Made by a program: the position numbers and the translations under genes. 9,499 bases of DNA from Pseudomonadota bacterium. Its GTDB lineage: Bacteria > Pseudomonadota > Alphaproteobacteria > Rhizobiales > Tepidamorphaceae. The notes beneath the pieces were generated by a model. It searched no databases, was not told where the DNA came from, and was given only the letters and a program-made list of their open reading frames with translations. Shown in pieces: positions 1 to 5,768 of the stretch; the first letter of the stretch is position 1; every line of letters begins with the position of its first letter. The DNA is taken from NCBI GenBank assembly GCA_023435545.1, contig JAEYRQ010000368.1:1-9499 (forward strand), in the 5' to 3' direction.

Positions 1-90
1 GCCCTCAACCTCGTGGCACTGAAGCTCGCGCTGGGCCATCTTCTCGATGTGGCCGAAGCGCCGGCGACGGGCGGGGACCCGCTCCGATGA
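1..90 (+). CDS. C-terminal end of an unidentified protein (5' truncated)
   Basis: Frame 1 is open from the window edge to a TGA at 88-90, giving 29 residues that begin ALNLVALKLALGHLLDV and end GGDPLR. The stop overlaps the start of the FUSC gene as ATGA, so the two are almost certainly co-transcribed and translationally coupled. The fragment is too short to identify. The amphipathic pattern LxxLxLKxAxGxL resembles the last helix of TolC/NodT-type outer-membrane efflux factors, and such genes (or HlyD-type adaptors) often precede FUSC exporters. That identity is a guess, while the existence of a coding 3' end is well supported by the frame and overlap. Confidence 0.6.
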   Translation, partial: ALNLVALKLALGHLLDVAEAPATGGDPLR

Positions 91-1115
91 CCCCCACTGG
101 CGGCCTGTTGCCGAGCACCCGCCTCGCCGTCCAGGTCGCCGCCGCCGGGGCGCTGTCGGCGCTGGTGGTCGACCAGTTCGGCCTCGAACGGCCGTACTGG
201 GTGATGATGTCGGCGGTGCTCGTGATGGTCGGCTCGGTCGGCGAGACGCTGGCCAAGGGTCTCGACCGCACCGTCGGTACGCTGCTCGGGATCATCGCCG
301 GCATCGGCTTTGACGCGGTAGCGACACGGCTCGGCGTCCCCGAACTGCCGGTTCTGGCGGCTGCGATCGCTGCCACCGCCTTCCTGCAATTCGTCAGCTA
401 CCGGGCGATGATCGCGGCGCTCACGGTTGCGCTGGTCATCCTGTTCCGCCTCGGCGGCGCCGACGATTCGGTGCTGCTGGCGCGATTGACCGATACGGCC
501 GTCGGTGCCGCCATCGCCGGGCTGACGTCACTTCTGATCCTGCCGATTCCAACGCAACGGCCGGTCAAGGTGGCGATCGACGCTTATCTCGCTTCGCTCG
601 CCGCCATGGTCGACAAGGCTCTGGCGGCCCTCGCCTCGGGGGTCTGGGACGACACGGCACAGCCGACGCCGGAAGCACTCCGCACTACCGAGGCGTCATT
701 CGAGGACCTTTCGGATGCGCTCCGCCTGCAAATGAGCCTGATCGGCGGTCGCGGCCGGATGGCGCGCATCGTCCATGCCGCGCTGCCGGCGCTGAGATCA
801 CATGCCGAATCCGTTGCCGATGCGGCGCGGGCCGCCGCATCGGCCCATGTCGGCGGCGCGGTTTCGGAAGAGCTGTGGGATGCCCGCCGGACGATCGCGG
901 ACAATCTGGCGGCGATCAGCGTCGCATTGACCGACGGCCGGTCGGCCACGGTCTCGCCGCTCGACCCGATCCTGCAGCGGATGGAGCAGGTGCTGTCCCC
1001 CCGCTTCGCGACCGATGCCGGGACGCGCGGGGACGTCATTCTGTTCCTCAATGCGATGCTGGCGCTGCGCCGGTTCAACCGCGCGCTACGCCACCTCGCA
1101 TCCCAGTGCGGCTGA
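87..1115 (+). CDS. FUSC-family inner-membrane protein, putative aromatic acid/fusaric acid-type exporter
   Basis: A 342-residue protein with an N-terminal membrane half and a soluble helical C-terminal half. Hydrophobic segments lie near residues 13-29, 36-54, 63-80, 88-104, 107-121 and 134-152, giving about six membrane spans. Family-like motifs are visible: the RPYWVMMSAVLV stretch (35-46), RTVGTLLGIIAG (61-72) and RLTDTAVGAAIAG (133-145), as expected for FUSC/FUSC_2 domains. The remainder (about 157-342) is alpha-helical and probably cytoplasmic. FUSC proteins such as AaeB are thought to export aromatic acids or related toxic compounds with a periplasmic adaptor, but AaeB-like members are about twice this length, so this is a compact form. 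The ATG overlaps the upstream stop (ATGA), and a GGGGA lies about 9 nt before it. The substrate cannot be told from sequence. Family confidence is high and function is inferred. Confidence 0.85.
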   Translation: MTPTGGLLPSTRLAVQVAAAGALSALVVDQFGLERPYWVMMSAVLVMVGSVGETLAKGLDRTVGTLLGIIAGIGFDAVATRLGVPELPVLAAAIAATAFLQFVSYRAMIAALTVALVILFRLGGADDSVLLARLTDTAVGAAIAGLTSLLILPIPTQRPVKVAIDAYLASLAAMVDKALAALASGVWDDTAQPTPEALRTTEASFEDLSDALRLQMSLIGGRGRMARIVHAALPALRSHAESVADAARAAASAHVGGAVSEELWDARRTIADNLAAISVALTDGRSATVSPLDPILQRMEQVLSPRFATDAGTRGDVILFLNAMLALRRFNRALRHLASQCG

Positions 1116-1117
1116 CC

Positions 1118-1819
1118 TCAGGCGACTCCGTCCGGACCGCCGATCACAACCACCTTGGTCCCGACCGGGACCCGGCTGTAGAGGTGCAGGATGTCCTGGT
1201 TGATCATCCGGATGCAGCCGGACGAGACGTTGGAGCCGATCGTCCAGGGTTCGAAGGTTCCATGGATGCGGTAGAGCGTGTCGCGGTTGCCCTGCCACAG
1301 ATAGAGCGCGCGGCAACCCAGCGGATTGTTGGGTCCACCGGCCACGCCTTGACCGCTCTGCAACTCGGTGAGCATCGGCACGATCTCGGGCTGGCGCTCG
1401 ATCATCTCCTTGGGCGGATACCAGTCCGGCCATTCGCGCTTGAAGTTGATGGTCGCATCGCCCGACCAGCCGAAGCCCTCGCGGCCGACGCCGACGCCGT
1501 AGCGCATCGCCCGGCCGCCCGGCTCGACGTGGAAGAGGTAGCGGGCATAGGGGTCGACGACAATCGTTCCCGGCTGCTCCGTCGTCGCGTAGGCGACGTT
1601 GCGGCGCAGGAAGGCGGGATCGATCTGCGACAGCTCGACCCCGGGGATCGGGAACGGCTCGTCATAGACGGGAGCGTACATCGCCGCATACTGCGACATC
1701 TGCGGGTCGACCGCCTCGGCAACCGGGCCAGGCGGAGGATTCGACTGGCAAGCGGCCAGACCGACGGACGCGGTGGCGGCCGCACCGGCCAGGAAGCTGC
1801 GACGAGTAAGCTCGGACAT
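1118..1819 (-). CDS. L,D-transpeptidase (YkuD domain), Tat-type lipoprotein
   Basis: A 233-residue precursor. The N-terminus MSELTRRSFLAG matches the twin-arginine consensus (TRRSFL, residues 5-10). It is followed by a short hydrophobic stretch and a lipobox LAAC with Cys24, so the mature protein should be a Tat-exported lipoprotein. Gln at +2 favours outer-membrane sorting by the E. coli rule. The YkuD catalytic domain fills the C-terminal part, with His186 in RIHGT and the active-site Cys202 in the SSGCIRM motif. This enzyme class makes 3-3 (or lipoprotein-to-peptidoglycan) cross-links in the periplasm, and the exact reaction here is unknown. A GGAG sits 6 nt before the ATG. The gene runs in the same direction as recO but 201 bp behind it, so it may have its own promoter. 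Its stop faces the FUSC stop with two bases between them. Confidence 0.93.
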   Translation of the reverse strand: MSELTRRSFLAGAAATASVGLAACQSNPPPGPVAEAVDPQMSQYAAMYAPVYDEPFPIPGVELSQIDPAFLRRNVAYATTEQPGTIVVDPYARYLFHVEPGGRAMRYGVGVGREGFGWSGDATINFKREWPDWYPPKEMIERQPEIVPMLTELQSGQGVAGGPNNPLGCRALYLWQGNRDTLYRIHGTFEPWTIGSNVSSGCIRMINQDILHLYSRVPVGTKVVVIGGPDGVA

Positions 1820-2020
1820 TCAATGCTCCAGCCGGCAGGTGGTCGCGCGATTCGAACGATTCTCGCCCGGAAATGGTTTCGAGAACCTGTCCGCGCCCGG
1901 GTTCAGGCCATTTGATCTTCAATCATGTCCAGTTCGTGGTGCCAAAATGACAAGACCGCGAGGTATGGGCTTCGCTCCCAGCAGGGTGTCTTTCGGGCCA
2001 CAGTAGGCCCATCCACCGAC
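1820..2020 (-). other. Intergenic region between recO and the L,D-transpeptidase gene
   Basis: This 201-bp stretch has no credible gene. Read on the minus strand, a GC-only hairpin (GGGCC, 6-nt loop, GGCCC; 1995-2010) starts 11 bases after the recO stop, but no T run follows it. Nearer the transpeptidase start is an inverted repeat TTCTCG/CGAGAA (arms 1860-1865 and 1880-1885) that overlaps an imperfect 13-bp palindrome at 1875-1887. No good -35/-10 pair was found; the best hint is a TTGTCA near 1950-1955 without a matching -10. The region probably holds the leader and promoter of the transpeptidase gene, but this rests on position only. Confidence 0.3.
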
Positions 2021-2740
2021 TCAAGCATCCGCGATAAGCCTGATCAGCCGCTCCCGTTCCACCGGCATGGCCAGCCGGCGCGGCTCCAGCACATGGCGCG
2101 ACAGGAAATATCCGGTGAGCGCGAAGCCGGCAGCAAGGTCCGGCGCTTCCGGATCGGCCTCGGGCAAAGTCAGGAACGCAGGCAGCGCGAGCAGACGGTC
2201 GCTCAGGCCGGCACCGGCTTGCCGGCTGACCGCGCGGCCCGACTTCGGCGACACATAGACGAGGTCCTGCAGGCTGCCGGTGGCGGCACATTCGGCGAGG
2301 TCGAGACCGAACCCGAGGTCGGCCAGCAGCGCCAGCTCGAACCGCACCAGGGCGGCGGGCCCTCCGGTCGGTTCACCCAGGCATGCCAGCACGTCCCGGA
2401 CGCGCATGTACATATCGGGATGTGGATCACGCTCGGGCAGCAGCCGCAGCAGCGCCGCCAGCGTCGCGAAGCCGTAGAGCGCGCTCCGGCTCTCCATCAA
2501 CGCCGCCGCCCGCGCCTCGCGCACCTCGACGGTGAAATAGCCCAGATGCTCGTCGAGCCGGGCCCGCCAGGTGACATCGACCGTGTTGCCGGGCTGGAGC
2601 ATCACCTGCATGCGCCGCGATCGCCCTCCCCGCACCAGTCCGAGATGGCGTCCGCGTTCGGCCGTGAACAGCTCGACGATGGTGCTCGTCTCGCCGTGCC
2701 GGCGTACGCCCAGAATGATGCCTTCGTCACGCCATTCCAT
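2021..2740 (-). CDS. recO: DNA repair protein RecO
   Basis: A 239-residue protein of normal length. It helps RecF/RecR load RecA onto SSB-coated single-stranded DNA in gap repair. The N-terminal OB-fold begins [17 protein letters not shown], a start typical of alphaproteobacterial RecO, and extends to about residue 80. The helical C-terminal part contains [15 protein letters not shown] (134-148) and [11 protein letters not shown] (162-172). The zinc-binding CxxC seen in RecO of many bacteria is not intact: ECAATG (150-155) stands in its place, and the only cysteines are Cys120 and Cys151, so a four-Cys zinc site is impossible. The ATG is preceded by AGAGTGA about 6 nt away, which lies partly in a small hairpin. 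recO follows era after a 96-bp gap, the usual era-recO order. Confidence 0.95.
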   Translation of the reverse strand: MEWRDEGIILGVRRHGETSTIVELFTAERGRHLGLVRGGRSRRMQVMLQPGNTVDVTWRARLDEHLGYFTVEVREARAAALMESRSALYGFATLAALLRLLPERDPHPDMYMRVRDVLACLGEPTGGPAALVRFELALLADLGFGLDLAECAATGSLQDLVYVSPKSGRAVSRQAGAGLSDRLLALPAFLTLPEADPEAPDLAAGFALTGYFLSRHVLEPRRLAMPVERERLIRLIADA

Positions 2741-2747
2741 GGGCGTT

Positions 2748-2762
2748 CACTCTAGCGGAGTG
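2748..2762 (-). promoter_or_regulatory. Small inverted repeat covering the recO ribosome binding site
   Basis: On the minus strand CACTC-CGCTA-GAGTG forms a perfect 5-bp stem with a 5-nt loop. The 3' arm GAGTG is the only Shine-Dalgarno-like sequence before the recO ATG, 7 nt upstream. Such a stem could lower recO translation. It is short enough to occur by chance. Confidence 0.2.
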
Positions 2763-2769
2763 CATTCCT

Positions 2770-2803
2770 GCCGACGATTGCGCCCGCATCGAATCGTGCT
2801 GGC
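2770..2803 (-). other. Inverted repeat in the era-recO gap
   Basis: Arms ACGATT (2774-2779) and AATCGT (2792-2797) are separated by 12 bases. The outer GCC/GGC triplets (2770-2772, 2801-2803) could extend the stem past a small internal loop. It lies about 33 nt after the era stop on the minus strand. No T run follows, so an intrinsic terminator is unlikely; an attenuating or mRNA-stabilising hairpin is possible, as is chance. Confidence 0.15.
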
Positions 2804-2836
2804 GCCCGGGTACTGACGCGGTGTATGCGCGACCGA

Positions 2837-3778
2837 TCAATCCCGCGGGAACTCGAGCCCCATCTCCCGATAGCGCTCGGGATCATCGGCCCAGCTCTCG
2901 CGCACTTTGACGAACAGGAACAGGTGCACGGGCACCTCGAGGATCGCGGCCAATTCCTCGCGGGACGCCGCACCGATCTCCTTGATTGTGCGCCCGTTCT
3001 TGCCCAGCACGATGGCTCGCTGGCTCTCGCGAGCTACATAGATCGTCTGCTCGATGCGCACAGAACCGTCCTTCCGCTCCGTCCAGGCCTCGGTCTCGAC
3101 GTGCGACTCGTAGGGGAGCTCCTGGTGCAGGCGCAGATAGAGCTTCTCACGGGTGATTTCGGCGGCGAGCTGGCGCATCGGAAAATCGGAGATCTGGTCT
3201 TCCGGATAGAGCCAGGGGCCCGGCGGCATGGCCTCGGCGAGGGCTGCCATCAGGTCGTCGACTCCATCGCCGGTGAGCGCGGAGATCATGAAGGTCGCCT
3301 CGAACGGCAGCGCTGCATTGAAGGCCGCGGTGACCTCGAGCAACTTGTCGCGCCGCATGCCGTCGATCTTGTTCAGAGCCAGGAACCGGCGGTGCGGGAT
3401 ATCGCGAAGCTTCGCCAGGATCGCCTCGGCATCTTCGTCGAGGCCCTTGCGTGCGTCGGCGATCATCACCACGAGGTCGGCATCCGAGGCGCCGGCCCAG
3501 GCGGAACGGACCATGGCGGCATCGAGCCGGCGGCGCGGACTGAAGATGCCGGGCGTGTCGACGAACACGATCTGCGCCTCGCCGCGGATGGCGATGCCGC
3601 GCACCAGGCTGCGAGTGGTCTGCACCTTGTGGGTGACGATGGAGACCTTGGCGCCGACCAGCCGGTTCAGCAGCGTCGACTTGCCGGCATTCGGCGCCCC
3701 GATCAGCGCGACAAAGCCGCAACGGCGTCCGGTGTCGTGCGGGACCCCGCCGCCGGTCTCATGATCCTGGCCGGTCAT
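2837..3778 (-). CDS. era: GTPase Era
   Basis: A 313-residue Ras-like GTPase with a C-terminal KH domain; Era binds 16S rRNA near its 3' end and assists 30S subunit maturation. GTP-binding motifs are all present: GAPNAGKS (27-34), the switch I region around QTTR (53-56), DTPG (74-77), NKID (136-139) and SAL (166-168). The KH domain carries GKNGRTIKEIG (259-269) and the end matches the family in style and length. The frame stays open 89 codons further upstream, but that extension lies wholly within rnc. The ATG at 3778 is chosen because the protein then begins a short distance before the G domain, a GAGG lies 7 nt upstream, and it overlaps the rnc stop as ATGA. It is therefore translationally coupled to rnc. 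Confidence 0.97.
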   Translation of the reverse strand: MTGQDHETGGGVPHDTGRRCGFVALIGAPNAGKSTLLNRLVGAKVSIVTHKVQTTRSLVRGIAIRGEAQIVFVDTPGIFSPRRRLDAAMVRSAWAGASDADLVVMIADARKGLDEDAEAILAKLRDIPHRRFLALNKIDGMRRDKLLEVTAAFNAALPFEATFMISALTGDGVDDLMAALAEAMPPGPWLYPEDQISDFPMRQLAAEITREKLYLRLHQELPYESHVETEAWTERKDGSVRIEQTIYVARESQRAIVLGKNGRTIKEIGAASREELAAILEVPVHLFLFVKVRESWADDPERYREMGLEFPRD

Positions 3779-4476
3779 CCGCGCGCCTCGCCCCAGACAG
3801 CCTCTCGGACCAGCATCGCTTCTGCCGCATTCTGCTCGGCGGAGCGCTTGCTGCCCCCGACGGCGCAGATCGGCTCGATCCCCGGCAGCGAGACCTCGAT
3901 CTCGAACTGAGGCGCGTGGTCGGGACCCGATCGGGACACCTCGCGGTAGTATGGGGTATCGAGTCCCCTGGAATGCGCCCATTCCTGCAGCGAGGTCTTG
4001 GCATCCTTCAAGAGCCGTGCGTCGCCATCCATGCGCCCCGCCCAATGGGCACGCACGAAGGCGGCGGCCGGGTCGAGGCCGCCGTCGAGATAGATCGCCC
4101 CGATCACCGCCTCGCAGACGTCACCCAGGATCGCCTCCTTGGCGCGGCCGCCGCTCTGGACCTCGCCCGTACCCAGGTGCAGGAACGCTCCAAGATCGAT
4201 ATCGCGCGCGACCGCCGCGCAGGTCTCGCGGCGCACGAGCGCCGCCAGCCGACGCGACATCTCGCCTTCGTCGGCATCGGGAAAGCGCTCGAACAGCATG
4301 TGCGACATCACCAGGCCCAGAACATGATCGCCCAGGAACTCCAGCCGCTGATACGTTGGGCGGCCCGTACCGGCCACGGCGCTGGCGTGGGTGAGTGCCA
4401 TCGCGAGCAGCGAGGCATCCGCGAAGGCGTAGCCGAGCCTCGCCTGGAGATCGGCGAGAGCCGCTCCGCCCGTCAT
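3775..4476 (-). CDS. rnc: Ribonuclease III
   Basis: A 233-residue double-strand-specific endoribonuclease that processes rRNA precursors and structured mRNAs. The catalytic domain (about 1-155) has the signature QRLEFLGDHV (43-52). The acidic residues Glu46, Asp50, Glu70, Asp119 and Glu122 line up with E. coli E41, D45, E65, D114 and E117. Gln43 replaces E. coli E38, which to my knowledge is usual in Alphaproteobacteria. A double-stranded RNA-binding domain follows (about 157-228: SLQEWAHSRG ... SAEQNAAEAML). The frame stays open 17 codons upstream, but the ATG at 4476 overlaps the lepB stop as ATGA and gives the normal family length. No well-spaced Shine-Dalgarno precedes it (only GTGAG directly adjacent), so translation probably depends on ribosomes finishing lepB. 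Confidence 0.96.
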   Translation of the reverse strand: MTGGAALADLQARLGYAFADASLLAMALTHASAVAGTGRPTYQRLEFLGDHVLGLVMSHMLFERFPDADEGEMSRRLAALVRRETCAAVARDIDLGAFLHLGTGEVQSGGRAKEAILGDVCEAVIGAIYLDGGLDPAAAFVRAHWAGRMDGDARLLKDAKTSLQEWAHSRGLDTPYYREVSRSGPDHAPQFEIEVSLPGIEPICAVGGSKRSAEQNAAEAMLVREAVWGEARG

Positions 4477-5231
4477 CTCACGACGTCGAACAGCCGGCCC
4501 CAGCGCACGTCGGTGGGCCATCGCCAAAGCTCCCAGACCTGGGTCTGCTCGTCGATCGAGAAGAAGATCAGATCTGCTCGCCCCACGAAGTTCTCAAAGG
4601 GAACGTAGCCGACCGCGCTCAGGAAGCGGCTGTCGGTAGAGTTGTCGCGGTTGTCGCCCATCATGAAGTAGTGCCCCTCGGGCACCTGATAGACGGGCGT
4701 ATTGTCGCCAAAGCCGTTGTCGCCGAGCTCAAGCACGTGATAGCTCACGCCATTGGGAAGCGTCTCGACGAACTGGGCGACGCGCGTTGCGGAACTGCCG
4801 CGATCAGCGCTGACGAAATCGTCGACCCGCTCACGCTGCACCTCCTCGCCGTTGATGAACAGGATGCCGCCGCGCACCTGGATCTCGTCGCCCGGCAACC
4901 CGATCACGCGCTTGATGTAGTCGGTGGAATTGTCGCGCGGCAACTTGAACACCGCGACATCGCCGCGTTGGGGATCGCTCGCCCAGATGCGCCCGGCGAA
5001 GATGTTCGGCCCGAACGGGAACGAGTAGCGGCTATAGCCGTAGCTGAACTTGGAGACGAACAGATAGTCGCCGATCAACAGCGTCGGCATCATCGAGCCG
5101 GACGGAATGTTGAACGGCTGGAACAGGAACGTCCGCACCACCAGCGCCAGCAGCAGCGCATGGATCACGACCCGGACGGTCTCGCCGAACCCGCCCTGCT
5201 CCTTGGGCTTCTTTTCGCTCATGACGCTCAT
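4473..5231 (-). CDS. lepB: Signal peptidase I
   Basis: A 252-residue inner-membrane serine/lysine protease that removes signal peptides from exported proteins on the periplasmic side. One membrane anchor is visible at about residues 20-38. The catalytic serine is Ser46 in IPSGSMMPT (42-50), the general-base lysine is Lys107 in DYIKRVIGLPGDE (104-116), and the conserved C-terminal box GHYFMMGDNRDNSTDSR is present. One anchor rather than the two of E. coli is common outside the Enterobacteria. The first ATG is preferred over the one three codons later because GGGGA stands 9 nt before it. The gene leads a coupled set lepB-rnc-era, and the 121-bp gap ahead of it contains a candidate promoter. Confidence 0.97.
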   Translation of the reverse strand: MSVMSEKKPKEQGGFGETVRVVIHALLLALVVRTFLFQPFNIPSGSMMPTLLIGDYLFVSKFSYGYSRYSFPFGPNIFAGRIWASDPQRGDVAVFKLPRDNSTDYIKRVIGLPGDEIQVRGGILFINGEEVQRERVDDFVSADRGSSATRVAQFVETLPNGVSYHVLELGDNGFGDNTPVYQVPEGHYFMMGDNRDNSTDSRFLSAVGYVPFENFVGRADLIFFSIDEQTQVWELWRWPTDVRWGRLFDVVR

Positions 5232-5260
5232 CGATTGATATCCCCGGGACGGGCCGGCCC

Positions 5261-5289
5261 CGTATATCGGGTTCGGTGCCGGGCCGCAA
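5261..5289 (-). promoter_or_regulatory. Candidate sigma-70-type promoter for lepB-rnc-era
   Basis: On the minus strand TTGCGG (5284-5289) and TATACG (5261-5266) are separated by exactly 17 bp. The first three bases of the -35 and first four of the -10 fit the consensus. Transcription would start near 5254, giving a leader of about 20-25 nt that includes the GGGGA before lepB. The -10 lies inside a short inverted repeat CCCG-N5-CGGG (5259-5271), a possible operator. It is one of the few AT-containing spots in a GC-rich gap, and it sits where a promoter is expected. Confidence 0.4.
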
Positions 5290-5308
5290 TCAATGCCGGG
5301 GAAATGGC

Positions 5309-5328
5309 AAAACCGCGGCGCGCCGAGG
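5309..5328 (-). terminator. Candidate intrinsic terminator after acpS
   Basis: On the minus strand, starting 25 nt after the acpS stop, CCTCGG-CGCG-CCGCGG can fold into a stem (one T/C mismatch) with a 4-nt loop, followed immediately by TTTT. The T run is short, so termination may be partial. Its position just upstream of the candidate lepB promoter supports a transcription unit boundary here. Confidence 0.3.
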
Positions 5329-5352
5329 CAGTGCGGGTCACGCCATCCGCCC

Positions 5353-5757
5353 TCAGCCTCGCACCGGCACGCCCGATATGATCACCACCGCCTGCGCGAT
5401 CGGTCCGTCGTCGGTAATCGTCAGGTCGACGCGGGGTTCGAAGCCTTCGGGCGTGAGCTCATCCAGGATCAGCCTCGCGCCGCCCGTCAAATGCATCGTC
5501 GGGCGACCGGAGGGCAGGTTCACCACGCCGAGATCGCGCCAGTACACGCCGCGGCGAAAACCCGTGCCGAGCGCCTTGGAGCAGGCCTCCTTGGCGGCGA
5601 AGCGCTTGGCGTAGGAGGCCGCCCTTAGCTTCCGGCGATCCGATTTCGCTCGCTCGATATCGGTGAAGATGCGCTCGAGGAACCGATCGCCCCAACGCTC
5701 GATCGACCTCTCGATGCGGCGTATGTCGATGATGTCGTTGCCAATGCCGAGGATCAA
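5353..5757 (-). CDS. acpS: Holo-[acyl-carrier-protein] synthase AcpS (TTG start)
   Basis: A 134-residue cytoplasmic phosphopantetheinyl transferase. It moves 4'-phosphopantetheine from CoA to the serine of acyl carrier protein, activating it for fatty acid synthesis. The family signatures are clear: the N-terminal [12 protein letters not shown] with Mg-binding Asp8, FTDIE (31-35), and [16 protein letters not shown] (51-66) with Glu57. The protein must begin at about this point because the conserved GxDxxD motif starts at residue 6. The only suitable codon is TTG, with GAGGTGA close upstream. It lies 9 bases after the pdxJ stop, whose TGA is part of that ribosome binding site, so it is probably translated from the pdxJ message. 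Length and motifs are normal. Confidence 0.95.
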   Translation of the reverse strand: MILGIGNDIIDIRRIERSIERWGDRFLERIFTDIERAKSDRRKLRAASYAKRFAAKEACSKALGTGFRRGVYWRDLGVVNLPSGRPTMHLTGGARLILDELTPEGFEPRVDLTITDDGPIAQAVVIISGVPVRG

Positions 5758-5761
5758 CAGG

Positions 5762-5768
5762 TCACCTC
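5762..5768 (-). promoter_or_regulatory. Shine-Dalgarno sequence deciding the acpS TTG start
   Basis: GAGGTGA on the minus strand ends 4 nt before the TTG and overlaps the TGA stop of pdxJ. It is a strong match to the 16S rRNA 3' end. The other near start, a GTG inside it, is out of frame and runs into a stop after two codons. Confidence 0.65.

Noticed and set aside
875..1915. Plus-strand open frame of 346 codons spanning the end of FUSC and the whole L,D-transpeptidase gene
   Set aside because: It overlaps two real genes in other frames and crosses their stops. The translation is low-complexity Arg/Asp/Gly/Ala without family motifs.
1939..1944. TGGCAC resembling the -24 element of a sigma-54 promoter upstream of the transpeptidase gene
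   Set aside because: The required TTGC-type -12 element is absent at the correct distance.
1995..2010. GC-rich hairpin 11 bases after the recO stop as an intrinsic terminator
   Set aside because: The stem is only 5 bp and is followed by GAAAGACA on the minus strand, not a T run.
2825..3910. Long plus-strand open frame (361 codons) opposite era and rnc
   Set aside because: It lies fully antisense to two well-supported genes, and its composition (His/Asp/Arg/Gln-rich) is what reverse-strand reading of GC-rich codons gives. No recognisable domain.
3779..4045. N-terminal extension of Era (89 residues) in the open frame
   Set aside because: It lies inside rnc and is arginine-rich without similarity to Era. 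The ATG in the ATGA overlap gives the normal protein.
3775..4476. Gln43 in place of Glu at the first acidic position of the RNase III signature
   Set aside because: The position is not one of the metal-coordinating residues, and Gln here is, to my knowledge, common in alphaproteobacterial RNase III. All metal-binding acids are kept.
4477..4527. 17-residue N-terminal extension of RNase III
   Set aside because: It overlaps the lepB coding end and is not family-like. The ATGA start gives the standard length.
4395..5381. Plus-strand open frame of 328 codons opposite lepB
   Set aside because: Antisense shadow of a gene with intact catalytic motifs; no domain and no ribosome binding site of note. 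The antisense frames at 1925-2755 and 5872-6666 were rejected for the same reasons.
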